A DNA stretch of 64,000 nt from JACPRL01 sp035573715 (GTDB lineage: Bacteria; Acidobacteriota; Terriglobia; Acidiferrales; 2-02-FULL-67-57): the NCBI GenBank assembly GCA_035573715.1, contig DATLZZ010000010.1:274478-338477 (forward strand), in the 5' to 3' direction. This document shows, piece after piece, positions 1 to 7,828 of the stretch (its first letter is position 1; each line of letters begins with the position of its first letter). The position numbers were made by a program, and so were the translations under genes. Below the pieces are notes generated by a model, which saw nothing but the letters and a program-made list of their open reading frames with translations, did not search any database and was not told where the DNA came from.

Positions 1-1
1 G

Positions 2-1399
2 TTGCCGGACTTCATCAACTGTCACACCACGAAAAACCGCTTCTTGATGCGCGCCAAGAACATGGGCTGGCCGCTTTACTGGCGGATGTTTGTTCCGATG
101 AATCTGCGCGACCTGGGCATCCTCGCCTACTGCCTGTTGCGCGAGCGCACCTCGCTGCCGGCCTTCGCCTGGCTGTGGCGCAATCGAAAGCGAATCTGGG
201 AAAAGCGCGCCGCCGTGCAGGCCAAGCGCCGCGTGAGCGATATCGAGCTGGCGCGCTGGTTCCGCTTCCGTCCCGTCAGCCTGCGGGCCGAGCCGCTCCC
301 GATGCGCCTCGCCATTGTCGGCACCCGCGGCGTGCCCGCCAACTATGGCGGCTTTGAAACTCTGGCCGAGGAGCTGGGCGCGCGCCTGGCGGCGCGCGGC
401 CACGAGGTCACCGTCTACGGCCGGCGACCTCAAATACGGTACGACAAGCCCACCTATCGCGGCATGCGTATCGTGCTCTTGCCCACGCTGGCATGGAAGT
501 ACTTCGACACCGTGGTACACACGTTTCTCTGTGCTTTTCACGTGGCCTTCAGCGACGTCGAGGTGGTTTTTCTGTGCAACGTCGCTAACAGCCCCTTCGC
601 CTGGATCCCGCGCCTGGCCGGCAAGCCGGTGGCGCTCAACGTCGACGGGCTTGATCGCCGTCGCCGGAAATGGAACTGGCTCGGCCGCGCCTACTTGTGG
701 CTGTGCGAGTGGCTGGCGCTGGTGACGCCCACCGCGATGGTCACCGACGCGCAGGTGATGCAGGACTACTACCGCGAGCGCTACGGCAAGTGGTCGACCC
801 TCATCGCTTACGGCGCCGAACCGCGCGATGCGGGCGACGGTAAGGCGACACTCGAGCAGGCCGGGCTCAAACCCGGCCGCTACGTCCTCTATGTCAGCCG
901 GCTCGAACCCGAGAACAACCCCGAACTTGTCATCCGCGGCTTCGAGAAAGTCAGCACCGACTGGCGGTTGGCCGTGGTGGGCGGTAATTCGTATCGCCCC
1001 GAGTATGTCGAGCAGCTCAAGCAGACCCGCGACCCGCGGATCGTTTTCACCGGACCCATCTACGGCGAGGGCTACTGGCACCTGCAGCGCAACGCCGGCG
1101 CTTACGTCCACGCCACCGAAGTGGGAGGAACCCATCCGGCGCTCATTGAGGCCATGTCGTGCGGCAATGCCGTGCTCTACCTGAACACACCGGAGAACGT
1201 GGAAGTCGCCCGCGACGCGGGCGTTCCCTTCGAACCTTCGGCCGACGACCTGGCGCAGAAACTTGAGCGGGTGCTCACGAATCCGCAGTTGCGGCAGGAG
1301 CTTGCCGTCCGCGCCCACGGCCGCGCCCGTGAGAGGTACAACTGGGACGAGATTACTTCCGAGTACGAGTACTTGTTCACGCGGCTGCTGCATTCATAA
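2..1399 (+). CDS. Glycosyltransferase, GT2 C-terminal tail fused to a GT4 (DUF1972-type) domain, 5' partial
   Basis: The reading frame is open to the window edge, so the true start lies outside. Residues 1 to about 90 read like the C-terminal tail of a family 2 glycosyltransferase: a KNRFLMRAKN segment, a hydrophobic arginine-flanked stretch and a basic RRAVQAKRR-like end. From about residue 101 (in-frame ATG at 302) a complete GT4 fold begins with MRLAIVGTRGVPANYGGFET, typical of the DUF1972/Cps2T-like rhamnosyltransferase group. A late SRLEPEN loop and a GGTHPALIEAMSCG nucleotide-sugar region follow. No stop separates the two parts and no good ribosome site precedes ATG 302, so a fusion is likely. 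The role is probably surface polysaccharide synthesis; donor and acceptor sugars are unknown. Confidence 0.85.
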   Translation: MPDFINCHTTKNRFLMRAKNMGWPLYWRMFVPMNLRDLGILAYCLLRERTSLPAFAWLWRNRKRIWEKRAAVQAKRRVSDIELARWFRFRPVSLRAEPLPMRLAIVGTRGVPANYGGFETLAEELGARLAARGHEVTVYGRRPQIRYDKPTYRGMRIVLLPTLAWKYFDTVVHTFLCAFHVAFSDVEVVFLCNVANSPFAWIPRLAGKPVALNVDGLDRRRRKWNWLGRAYLWLCEWLALVTPTAMVTDAQVMQDYYRERYGKWSTLIAYGAEPRDAGDGKATLEQAGLKPGRYVLYVSRLEPENNPELVIRGFEKVSTDWRLAVVGGNSYRPEYVEQLKQTRDPRIVFTGPIYGEGYWHLQRNAGAYVHATEVGGTHPALIEAMSCGNAVLYLNTPENVEVARDAGVPFEPSADDLAQKLERVLTNPQLRQELAVRAHGRARERYNWDEITSEYEYLFTRLLHS

Positions 1400-1402
1400 T
1401 GC

Positions 1403-1431
1403 TTGACTCGGCGCGCCAACCGACCTAGCAT
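1403..1431 (+). promoter_or_regulatory. Sigma-70-type promoter candidate for the PilZ gene
   Basis: TTGACT at 1403-1408 and TAGCAT at 1426-1431 are separated by 17 bases. Start of transcription would fall near 1438, leaving a leader that contains the GAGGGGAG ribosome site before ATG 1449. The score is good by eye only. Confidence 0.5.
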
Positions 1432-1448
1432 CAACACCAGAGGGGAGC

Positions 1449-1784
1449 ATGGGGACGACCGGCACATATGCTTCCGGAATCGACCGGCGGGAAGATCACC
1501 GCACCACTTTTTTTGCCGAAGCGGAATATGAGTGGGGCGGCAACAAAATGCGCGCCCGCATCCTCAACCTCAGCCTGGGCGGAATGCTGATGGAGACGCG
1601 CGCCCCGCTTCCGGCGATGGCCCAGTTCGTCGCCACGCTGCATCTGGCGGAAGGGCCGCCGCTGGAAGCAATCTGCGTGGTGAAGCGCCTGGTGCCTGGC
1701 GTGGGCATGGGGGTGGAGTTCGTCGACCTCAAGCCCTCCGACCACATCCGCCTGCGGCGCATCGTCGAATCCCTGCCGCACTAG
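1449..1784 (+). CDS. PilZ domain protein
   Basis: A 111-residue single-domain protein. It shows the c-di-GMP-binding PilZ signature: an arginine pair near residues 14-15 (DRREDHR), then NLSLGGM at about 41-47, corresponding to the family D/N-x-S-x-x-G motif. The D is replaced by N, which PilZ proteins sometimes tolerate. The rest is a short beta-barrel-like sequence ending in a helix. A strong GAGGGGAGC ribosome site precedes the ATG. It stands alone and converges on hydA with only 12 bases between them. It probably senses c-di-GMP; the partner is unknown. An HD-GYP-type gene at 17.5 kb is another c-di-GMP element in this window. Confidence 0.8.
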   Translation: MGTTGTYASGIDRREDHRTTFFAEAEYEWGGNKMRARILNLSLGGMLMETRAPLPAMAQFVATLHLAEGPPLEAICVVKRLVPGVGMGVEFVDLKPSDHIRLRRIVESLPH

Positions 1785-1796
1785 CCGGAACGCGGC

Positions 1797-3188
1797 TCAG
1801 AGACCTGAGTAGGTATTCCGCTTGAGGAAGCGCCCGGCACCCGGTTTGCCGACGAACTTTCCGTTGTCAATCACGACGCGGCCGCCCACCAGCACTTGCC
1901 GCGGCATCCCTTTCACTTTGATGCCCTCGAACATCGAGTAGTCCACCCGCATGTGGTGCGTCTTGGCGCTGATGACTTCTTCCTTGTCGGGATCCCACAG
2001 CACCAGGTCGGCGTCGGAGCCGACCGCGATGGTGCCTTTGCGGGGGTAGAGCCCGAAGAGTTTCGCCGGCGCGGTGGAAACCAGCTGCACGAAGCGGTTG
2101 ATGTTGAACCGCCCGCCGCCCACCCCGCCGGTGTAGACCAGGCTCAAACGGTGCTCGATTCCCGGTCCGCCGTTGGGAATCTTGGTGAAGTCGTCCCTGC
2201 CCATCTCCTTCTGTTCCTTGAAGCAGAACGGGCAGTGGTCGGTGGAGACGACTTGCAGGTCATCTTTCGCCAGGCCCGCCCAAAGCTTGTCCTGGTGCCA
2301 CTTTTCGCGCAGCGGTGGCGTGAAGACGTACTTGGCTCCTTCGAAGCCCGGCACGTCGAAGTTGTCGATCGAAAGGAAGAGGTACTGCGGGCAGGTTTCG
2401 GCGTAGGCGGGCAGGCCGCGGTCGCGCGCCTCGCGCACCTTCTCCAACGCGTCGTTGCAGGAGAGGTGAACGATGTAGACGGGCGCCCCGGCCATCTCGG
2501 CCAGCGCAATGGCCCGCGCAGTGGCTTCAGCCTCGGCGGTCGTCGGGCGCGTCAGCGCATGATACTTGGGCGCTGTCTTGCCCTCCGCCAGCGCCCGCTT
2601 GACGATGACGTCAATCGCTCCGCCGTTTTCGGCGTGCATGCAAATCAGGGCCCCGCTCTTCGCTGCCTGGCTCATCGCCTTGAAGATGAGCGCGTCCTCC
2701 ACCATGAAGACGCCCGGGTAGGCCATGAACAGCTTGAAGCTCGACACGCCCTCTTGCACCAGCGCGTCCATCTCTTCCAGCCGCGCGTCCGGCAGGTCGG
2801 TCACGATGCAATGGAAGGCGTAGTCGGTCACCGCCTTGTTGTGCGCCTTCTTCATCCAGGTGTCGAACGCCTCGCGCAGCGTCTGGCCCTTGTACTGGAT
2901 GGCGAAGTCAATCAGCGTCGTCGTGCCGCCGTGGGCGGCGGCGATGGTGCCGCTCTCAAAATCATCGGCGCTGGTAGTGCCGCCGAAGGGCATGTCAAGG
3001 TGGGTGTGAACGTCGATGCCACCGGGCATGACGTAAAGCCCGCGGGCGTCGAGCACCTGCTTGGCCGACTCGCGCGGCAAGCTGGCGGCAATGGCGGCGA
3101 TGCGGCCGTCGCTCAGACCGATGTCGGATGCGTAGGTGTCGGACGCGGTGACGACGGTGCCGCCCTGAATCAGCGTGTCAAATTGCAT
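1797..3188 (-). CDS. hydA: Dihydropyrimidinase (D-hydantoinase)
   Basis: A 463-residue cyclic amidohydrolase, the usual family length. All metal and catalytic positions are visible: HTH at 61-63, the lysine that is carboxylated at about 152 (SSFKLFM), His185 (MHAENG), His241 (IVHLSC) and Asp317 (STDHCPF). It opens the ring of dihydrouracil or dihydrothymine to the N-carbamoyl beta-amino acid in the cytoplasm. A GGGGAGA ribosome site sits before the ATG. It is divergent from preT-preA, which make its substrate, and the beta-ureidopropionase that uses its product is at 13.9 kb. Assignment to pyrimidine catabolism rather than hydantoin use rests on this context. Confidence 0.93.
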   Translation of the reverse strand: MQFDTLIQGGTVVTASDTYASDIGLSDGRIAAIAASLPRESAKQVLDARGLYVMPGGIDVHTHLDMPFGGTTSADDFESGTIAAAHGGTTTLIDFAIQYKGQTLREAFDTWMKKAHNKAVTDYAFHCIVTDLPDARLEEMDALVQEGVSSFKLFMAYPGVFMVEDALIFKAMSQAAKSGALICMHAENGGAIDVIVKRALAEGKTAPKYHALTRPTTAEAEATARAIALAEMAGAPVYIVHLSCNDALEKVREARDRGLPAYAETCPQYLFLSIDNFDVPGFEGAKYVFTPPLREKWHQDKLWAGLAKDDLQVVSTDHCPFCFKEQKEMGRDDFTKIPNGGPGIEHRLSLVYTGGVGGGRFNINRFVQLVSTAPAKLFGLYPRKGTIAVGSDADLVLWDPDKEEVISAKTHHMRVDYSMFEGIKVKGMPRQVLVGGRVVIDNGKFVGKPGAGRFLKRNTYSGL

Positions 3189-3240
3189 GTTCGTCTCCCC
3201 TGCGGTGCGAGCGTATGGTAGTGGCGCGCCCGCAGAGGTG

Positions 3241-3258
3241 TCAACGCAGATGCGTTGA
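3241..3258. promoter_or_regulatory. Perfect inverted repeat, candidate operator in the hydA/preT divergent region
   Basis: TCAACGCA-GA-TGCGTTGA is an 8+2+8 perfect inverted repeat. It overlaps the proposed -35 box of the preT promoter and lies about 55 bases upstream of hydA. This is where a regulator of the divergent catabolic genes would be expected to bind. No regulator gene is seen nearby. Confidence 0.45.
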
Positions 3259-3285
3259 TGCGCGCGCGAGGCGCTGTGCTAGAAT
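3255..3285 (+). promoter_or_regulatory. Promoter candidate for preT-preA
   Basis: TTGATG (3255-3260) and TAGAAT (3280-3285) are separated by 19 bases. The spacing is long but both boxes are recognisable. Transcription would begin near 3292, which argues against the upstream in-frame ATGs at 3255 and 3258 and for the ATG at 3303. Confidence 0.4.
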
Positions 3286-3302
3286 CCGCTCCACGAGCGG
3301 CC

Positions 3303-4643
3303 ATGCGGGAAACAGCCCCCAAGCTGACGCCGGAGCAGTATGAGCGCAACTTTGCCGACATCGCCCCGCCGCTCACCCGCCAGCAGGCGCTGCTCGAAGG
3401 CGCCCGCTGCCTCTTCTGCTACGACGCGCCCTGTATTCAGGCCTGCCCCACCCGCATTGATGTTCCTTCGTTCATCAAGAAGATCCTCACCGGCAATCTG
3501 AAGGGTTCGGCGCGGGTCATCCTCAGCGCCAACATCCTCGGCCAGAGCTGCGGGCGCGTTTGCCCGACGGAGGTGCTGTGCGAAGGCGCCTGCGTGCTCA
3601 ATCGCGAGGGCGAAAAGCCGGTTGAGATTGGCCGCCTGCAGCGCTACGCCGTGGACTATGTGCTCGAGAACAACATCCGCGTGCTTCACGCCGGCGCCAG
3701 AAACGGCAAGCGAGTGGCCTGCATCGGCTCGGGGCCGGCCTCGCTCGGCTGCGCCTCCGAGCTCGCCCAGCGCGGCTACGAGGTTGTTATTTACGACAAG
3801 AACGAGCTCCCCGGCGGTCTCAATACCTATGGCATTGCCGCCTACAAGACTCGGGCGCACGAGAGCGTGCGCGAGGTGAAACTGGTCGAAGACCTCGGCG
3901 TGAAGATTCACCAACGCGTCGAGGTGGGCAGGGACATCTCTCTCTCCGAACTGGAGGCCAAGTTCGACGCCATCTTCATCGGCATCGGCCTGGGAGAGAC
4001 CTGGGCGCTCGACCTGCCGGGAGAAGACCTGCGCGGCGCCTTTGGGGCCATGGACTTTATCGAGCGCACCAAGAAGGAACCCTTCCACAAGGTCGACGTC
4101 GGCAAGCGCGTCGCCGTCATCGGGGCGGGGAACACAGCCGTCGACGTCGCCACAGCGGCGCGGCGCCTGGGAGCGGAGTGGGTGGCGATGATTTATCGCC
4201 GCGGCGAGCGCGAGATGCCGGCGTTCAAGTACGAGCGCGAACTGGCGCAGAAAGACGGGGTGACATTCATGTGGAACACCCAGCCGGTGCGCATCGTCGG
4301 CAACGGCGTGGTCGAGGGGCTGGAGTGCGTGCGCACGCGGCTGCACGGTGACGGCCGCCGCGCCCGCGTCGAGCCCATCCCCGGCACCGAGTTCACCCTG
4401 CCGGTGGAAATGGTCGTGCGGGCGCTGGGTCAGCAGCCGGTGCTCGAGCTGCTCCGCAGTGTTTCGGGCATCCTGATCAAAGACGATTGTGTGGTTGTTG
4501 ACCCCGACACTGGCCAGACAGGGAACCCGAAGTACTTCGCCGGCGGCGACTGCGTTAACGGCGGCAAGGAGGTGGTGGACGCTGTGGCGGAGGGCATGAA
4601 AGCGGCCAGAGGAATCGATGCGTACTTACGCAGGGCAAGCTAG
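3303..4643 (+). CDS. preT: NAD-dependent dihydropyrimidine dehydrogenase, PreT subunit
   Basis: About 446 residues, related to the small subunit of glutamate synthase. The N-terminus carries the two cysteine clusters of the iron-sulfur domain (C36, C39, C44, C48; then C83, C87, C93, C97). A Rossmann motif (CIGSGPASLG, about residue 140) binds FAD, and a second (VIGAGNTAVDVA) binds the nicotinamide cofactor. PreT accepts electrons from NADH and passes them to PreA to reduce uracil or thymine. The frame continues upstream to 3255, but ATG 3303 fits the family start and the promoter position. The stop is 8 bases before preA, which has an AGGAGG ribosome site. Confidence 0.92.
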   Translation: MRETAPKLTPEQYERNFADIAPPLTRQQALLEGARCLFCYDAPCIQACPTRIDVPSFIKKILTGNLKGSARVILSANILGQSCGRVCPTEVLCEGACVLNREGEKPVEIGRLQRYAVDYVLENNIRVLHAGARNGKRVACIGSGPASLGCASELAQRGYEVVIYDKNELPGGLNTYGIAAYKTRAHESVREVKLVEDLGVKIHQRVEVGRDISLSELEAKFDAIFIGIGLGETWALDLPGEDLRGAFGAMDFIERTKKEPFHKVDVGKRVAVIGAGNTAVDVATAARRLGAEWVAMIYRRGEREMPAFKYERELAQKDGVTFMWNTQPVRIVGNGVVEGLECVRTRLHGDGRRARVEPIPGTEFTLPVEMVVRALGQQPVLELLRSVSGILIKDDCVVVDPDTGQTGNPKYFAGGDCVNGGKEVVDAVAEGMKAARGIDAYLRRAS

Positions 4644-4651
4644 GAGGCGTC

Positions 4652-5938
4652 ATGGCGGATCTTAGTATCAACCTGGCAGGAATCAGGAGCCCGAATCCGT
4701 TCTGGCTGGCGAGCGGGCCACCGACCAACACCGGTGGGCAGGTAATGCGCGCCTTCGAAGCCGGCTGGGGCGGCGCGGTGTGGAAGACGGTGGGCGAGCC
4801 CATCATCAACACCGTCTCGCGGTACGGCGGCATCGACCTCGGCCCGCAGAAGCTGATGGGACTGAACAACATCGAGCTCATTAGTGACCGGCCGATTGAA
4901 ACCAACCTGCGGGAGATCGCCGAGGTCAAGAGGCGCTTCCCCAGGCACGCGGTGGTCGTGTCGCTGATGGTGGAGTCGAGGCGCGAGGTCTGGCACGACA
5001 TCGTCAAGCGCACCGAAGCCACCGGCTGCGACGGGCTGGAGCTCAACTTCGGCTGTCCGCACGGCATGAGCGAGCGCGGCATGGGCTCGGCGGTGGGCCA
5101 GGTGCCCGAGTACACCACCATGATCACCGAGTGGGTGAAAGAGGTGGCGCGCACGCCGGTGCTTATCAAGCTCACCCCGAACTGCACCGATGTGGCCCGC
5201 ATGGCGGAAGCCGCGGCGCAGGGCGGCGCCGACGGTATCTCGCTCATCAACACCCTCAATAGCGTCATGGGAGTGGATCTCGACACCTTCGCGCCACGGC
5301 CCGCGGTGCGCGGCTGGTCGTCACACGGCGGCTACTGCGGCCCGGCGGTCAAGCCGATTGCGCTCCACATGGTCTCGGCCTGCGCCAAGCGTGTGCGCAT
5401 TCCCATCAGCGGCATTGGCGGCATTTCGACCTGGCAGGACGCGGCCGAGTTCCTCGCGTTGGGCGCGACCTCGGTTCAGGTGTGCACCGCGGTGATGCAT
5501 TACGGCTTCCGCATCGTCGAAGACATGATAGATGGGCTGGCGAATTACCTTGATGCGAAGGGCTTCGCCAGCGTCAACGACCTGCGCGGGCGCGCCCTCG
5601 ACAATGTGCGCGATTGGGGCGAGCTCGACCTCAACTACAAAATCATCGCCACGATTGACCCCGCGAAATGCATCGGCTGCCACCTCTGCTACGTTGCCTG
5701 CGAGGACGGCGCCCACCAATGCATAGAAGAATACCCCGCCGGCGGCAACGGCGGGATGCGCGTCCCGCGCGTGATTGAAGACGAGTGCGTCGGCTGCAAT
5801 TTGTGCGCGCTGGTCTGCCCGGTCGAAAGCTGCATCACGATGACGGAAGTAGAGACGGGCAAGTCGCCGATGTCGTGGAACGACCTGATGAAGCAGGGCG
5901 GCCAGTCGCCCGGTTGCGCGCTGCCCTCGGGCGACTAG
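4652..5938 (+). CDS. preA: NAD-dependent dihydropyrimidine dehydrogenase, PreA subunit
   Basis: A 428-residue FMN TIM-barrel enzyme with a C-terminal ferredoxin domain. The N-terminal part matches the dihydroorotate/dihydropyrimidine dehydrogenase barrel (NPFWLASGPPTNT; ELNFGCPHGMSERGMGSA around the active site; ISGIGGI near the FMN phosphate). The C-terminal part has two 4Fe-4S motifs, CIGCHLCYVAC and CVGCNLCALVC, between about residues 335 and 395. With PreT it reduces uracil and thymine to the 5,6-dihydro forms, the first step of the reductive pathway. The ATG follows a strong AGGAGG. It is co-transcribed with preT. Confidence 0.94.
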   Translation: MADLSINLAGIRSPNPFWLASGPPTNTGGQVMRAFEAGWGGAVWKTVGEPIINTVSRYGGIDLGPQKLMGLNNIELISDRPIETNLREIAEVKRRFPRHAVVVSLMVESRREVWHDIVKRTEATGCDGLELNFGCPHGMSERGMGSAVGQVPEYTTMITEWVKEVARTPVLIKLTPNCTDVARMAEAAAQGGADGISLINTLNSVMGVDLDTFAPRPAVRGWSSHGGYCGPAVKPIALHMVSACAKRVRIPISGIGGISTWQDAAEFLALGATSVQVCTAVMHYGFRIVEDMIDGLANYLDAKGFASVNDLRGRALDNVRDWGELDLNYKIIATIDPAKCIGCHLCYVACEDGAHQCIEEYPAGGNGGMRVPRVIEDECVGCNLCALVCPVESCITMTEVETGKSPMSWNDLMKQGGQSPGCALPSGD

Positions 5939-5959
5939 GCTCGAACGCTCCCAAAACTT

Positions 5960-7825
5960 GTGGATAGCCTGCCGAAGGAACTCGCCGCCGTTCACGCGCG
6001 CTGGGCACCGGTGGACGAGCGCGTGCGGGAAATCCTCGAAAACATTCAGCAAGCGTGCGCCGCCCGGCTGCCGGGGGAGGGCTGGAATCGGGCCAACGAG
6101 CGCCAGGTCGAGCGGTTCATTACTCAGCTTCGGGAAGATTTTCCCGGGCGCGTGTACGAAGTGGTACGCGGAGAGACGACCGATCCCCAGCAGAATGCGG
6201 AGCGCTGGGAGCAGGGACGTCGGCGCCGGGATGCGTCCTGCGTGGTGGTGGAGCGGCAGCGGTTGGGCCGCTGGGCCCTCCGCACCACGCAATGGAATTT
6301 CGTCTTCACCGTCCCCGGGGAAAGCCGCGAAACGTTTCTGCTGGTGGCGCACTACGACACCTGGCGCGGGCCGGGCGCCGATGACAACACTACGGGCGAA
6401 GAAGTGCTGAAGCAGTATCTGCTCGCCGACTTGCGCGCCGCCACCCGCCCGCGGCTGACGCACGTGTATTTCCTCGCCGGCTCGGAGGAATGCGGCTTGG
6501 TCGGGCTGGCGTCGCAGTTGCTGTTGGCCGGCGGACTCATCGCCGCCATCCAGGCGTGGCTGCAAGGGGACTGGCTGTACGGTGCGATCGCGCTGGCGCT
6601 CTGCCCGCTGGCCAGCTACCGCTTCGGCGTCAGCGGCTCGCGCGAGTTCGTGCGGGCGCTCAAGCCCGAGGAGCTCAGCTCGATTCGCGCCGTCGTGTCC
6701 GTGGATTCGGTGGGCGAAGGCCGAATGTTCATCCCGCGCAGCACGCTGGGCGCCGACTTTATCCGCGCGCTCATTCCCTACGGCCACTACAGTGCCTTCA
6801 CCGAAGTGCTGGAGGAGGGCGCGCACCTGCACGGGATCAAGTACAACAACTACCTGGCCGGAGGCACCACCGACCATCTGTCTTTCATGGAGGTGAACAA
6901 CGGCCTGTGGGCGCGCGCGCGCGATATCGTGGCGCGCGCCTGGGCGTGGGCAGCGGGACGAGAGCACAGGGCGGCGCGAGTAATCCCCGCTTCTGCTCTT
7001 GTTACGATGACGCCGGGTAAAGCCTCCCCAGTGGTTTTCGGGGGCAAGATTCACACAGCCAACGATGTCCCGGCTCGTGTTTATCCCGAGCCGCTGCGCG
7101 ACGCGCTGCTGATTCTCGATTACGTGTTTCACATTGTTGAGGGTAACGCCCGCTTGCGAACCCCGCGGCGTCTCGAGGACTGCCATTACGCGCGTCTCTA
7201 CGAAGTCAGCGCGGCCGGCAATGGCGGTGTCGAATACTGGCTCGCGCTGAAAGACGCGCTCGAGCCCAACCGACGCAACCTCAACGTAATCTTTCGCGCC
7301 CACGCGGATGTCGATGCGGAAAGGAAAGAGGCGCGGGTGCGAGTGGGCGAGCCCGTCGGCTGGGGCGTCGAGTCACGTCTGCGCGAGGAAGTAGCCAAGC
7401 AGTGTCGCAAGCGCGGCAAGAAGTATCGGCGAGTGCGCATGGACAAGTTGGTGGTGACCGACGGGGAGCACGAGATGACGTTCGGGCGTCAGCTGACATT
7501 CGCCGACCACCTGCGACGCCTCTACCATCGCTGGGCGGGACGCCTGGGCCGCCTGGCCGGCCGTTTCAGCTTTCTGACTTTCCTCGGCGTTGCCTACGCG
7601 CTGGCCTGGGTGATTGGTCGGGCCTTGGAGTGGGGCTTCGACTACCGCTACGCCTTTCAGGAGTGGTTCTTCCGCTACCAGATTTGGACTGTTTCAGTAG
7701 TCCTGGTTTTTCAGTTGGCGGTTCTTGGCTATCTGATGGCGCGCGCCATTCCCGCCTGGATTGATAACCACTACAAACACGACAACCGCGACGACAACAT
7801 GGGCAGCCTGCGCAAACTCTCGTAG
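5960..7825 (+). CDS. Membrane-embedded M28-family peptidase-like protein
   Basis: A 621-residue protein with all zinc ligands of M28 aminopeptidases in order: H131 and D133 (LVAHYDTW), D141/D142 (GADDNTTG), E176-E177 (AGSEECG), D249 (SVDSVG) and H306 (TTDHLSF). A hydrophobic stretch at about 183-222 interrupts the peptidase domain between the Glu pair and Asp249 and looks able to enter or cross the membrane. Two more transmembrane helices lie near 555-575 and 590-612. No signal peptide is seen. The start is GTG at 5960, 21 bases after preA, so it could be co-transcribed with preTA. The substrate is unknown; peptide or amide hydrolysis is inferred from the intact site. Confidence 0.75.
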   Translation: MDSLPKELAAVHARWAPVDERVREILENIQQACAARLPGEGWNRANERQVERFITQLREDFPGRVYEVVRGETTDPQQNAERWEQGRRRRDASCVVVERQRLGRWALRTTQWNFVFTVPGESRETFLLVAHYDTWRGPGADDNTTGEEVLKQYLLADLRAATRPRLTHVYFLAGSEECGLVGLASQLLLAGGLIAAIQAWLQGDWLYGAIALALCPLASYRFGVSGSREFVRALKPEELSSIRAVVSVDSVGEGRMFIPRSTLGADFIRALIPYGHYSAFTEVLEEGAHLHGIKYNNYLAGGTTDHLSFMEVNNGLWARARDIVARAWAWAAGREHRAARVIPASALVTMTPGKASPVVFGGKIHTANDVPARVYPEPLRDALLILDYVFHIVEGNARLRTPRRLEDCHYARLYEVSAAGNGGVEYWLALKDALEPNRRNLNVIFRAHADVDAERKEARVRVGEPVGWGVESRLREEVAKQCRKRGKKYRRVRMDKLVVTDGEHEMTFGRQLTFADHLRRLYHRWAGRLGRLAGRFSFLTFLGVAYALAWVIGRALEWGFDYRYAFQEWFFRYQIWTVSVVLVFQLAVLGYLMARAIPAWIDNHYKHDNRDDNMGSLRKLS

Positions 7826-7828
7826 GCG

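Noticed and set aside
1896..3221. A 441-codon open frame antisense to hydA
   Set aside because: hydA has every catalytic residue of its family; the opposite frame is low-complexity and typical of GC-rich shadow frames.
6910..6935. GC-alternating run that looks like a Z-DNA or regulatory element
   Set aside because: It lies inside the M28 coding region and simply encodes an Ala/Arg stretch in GC-rich codons.
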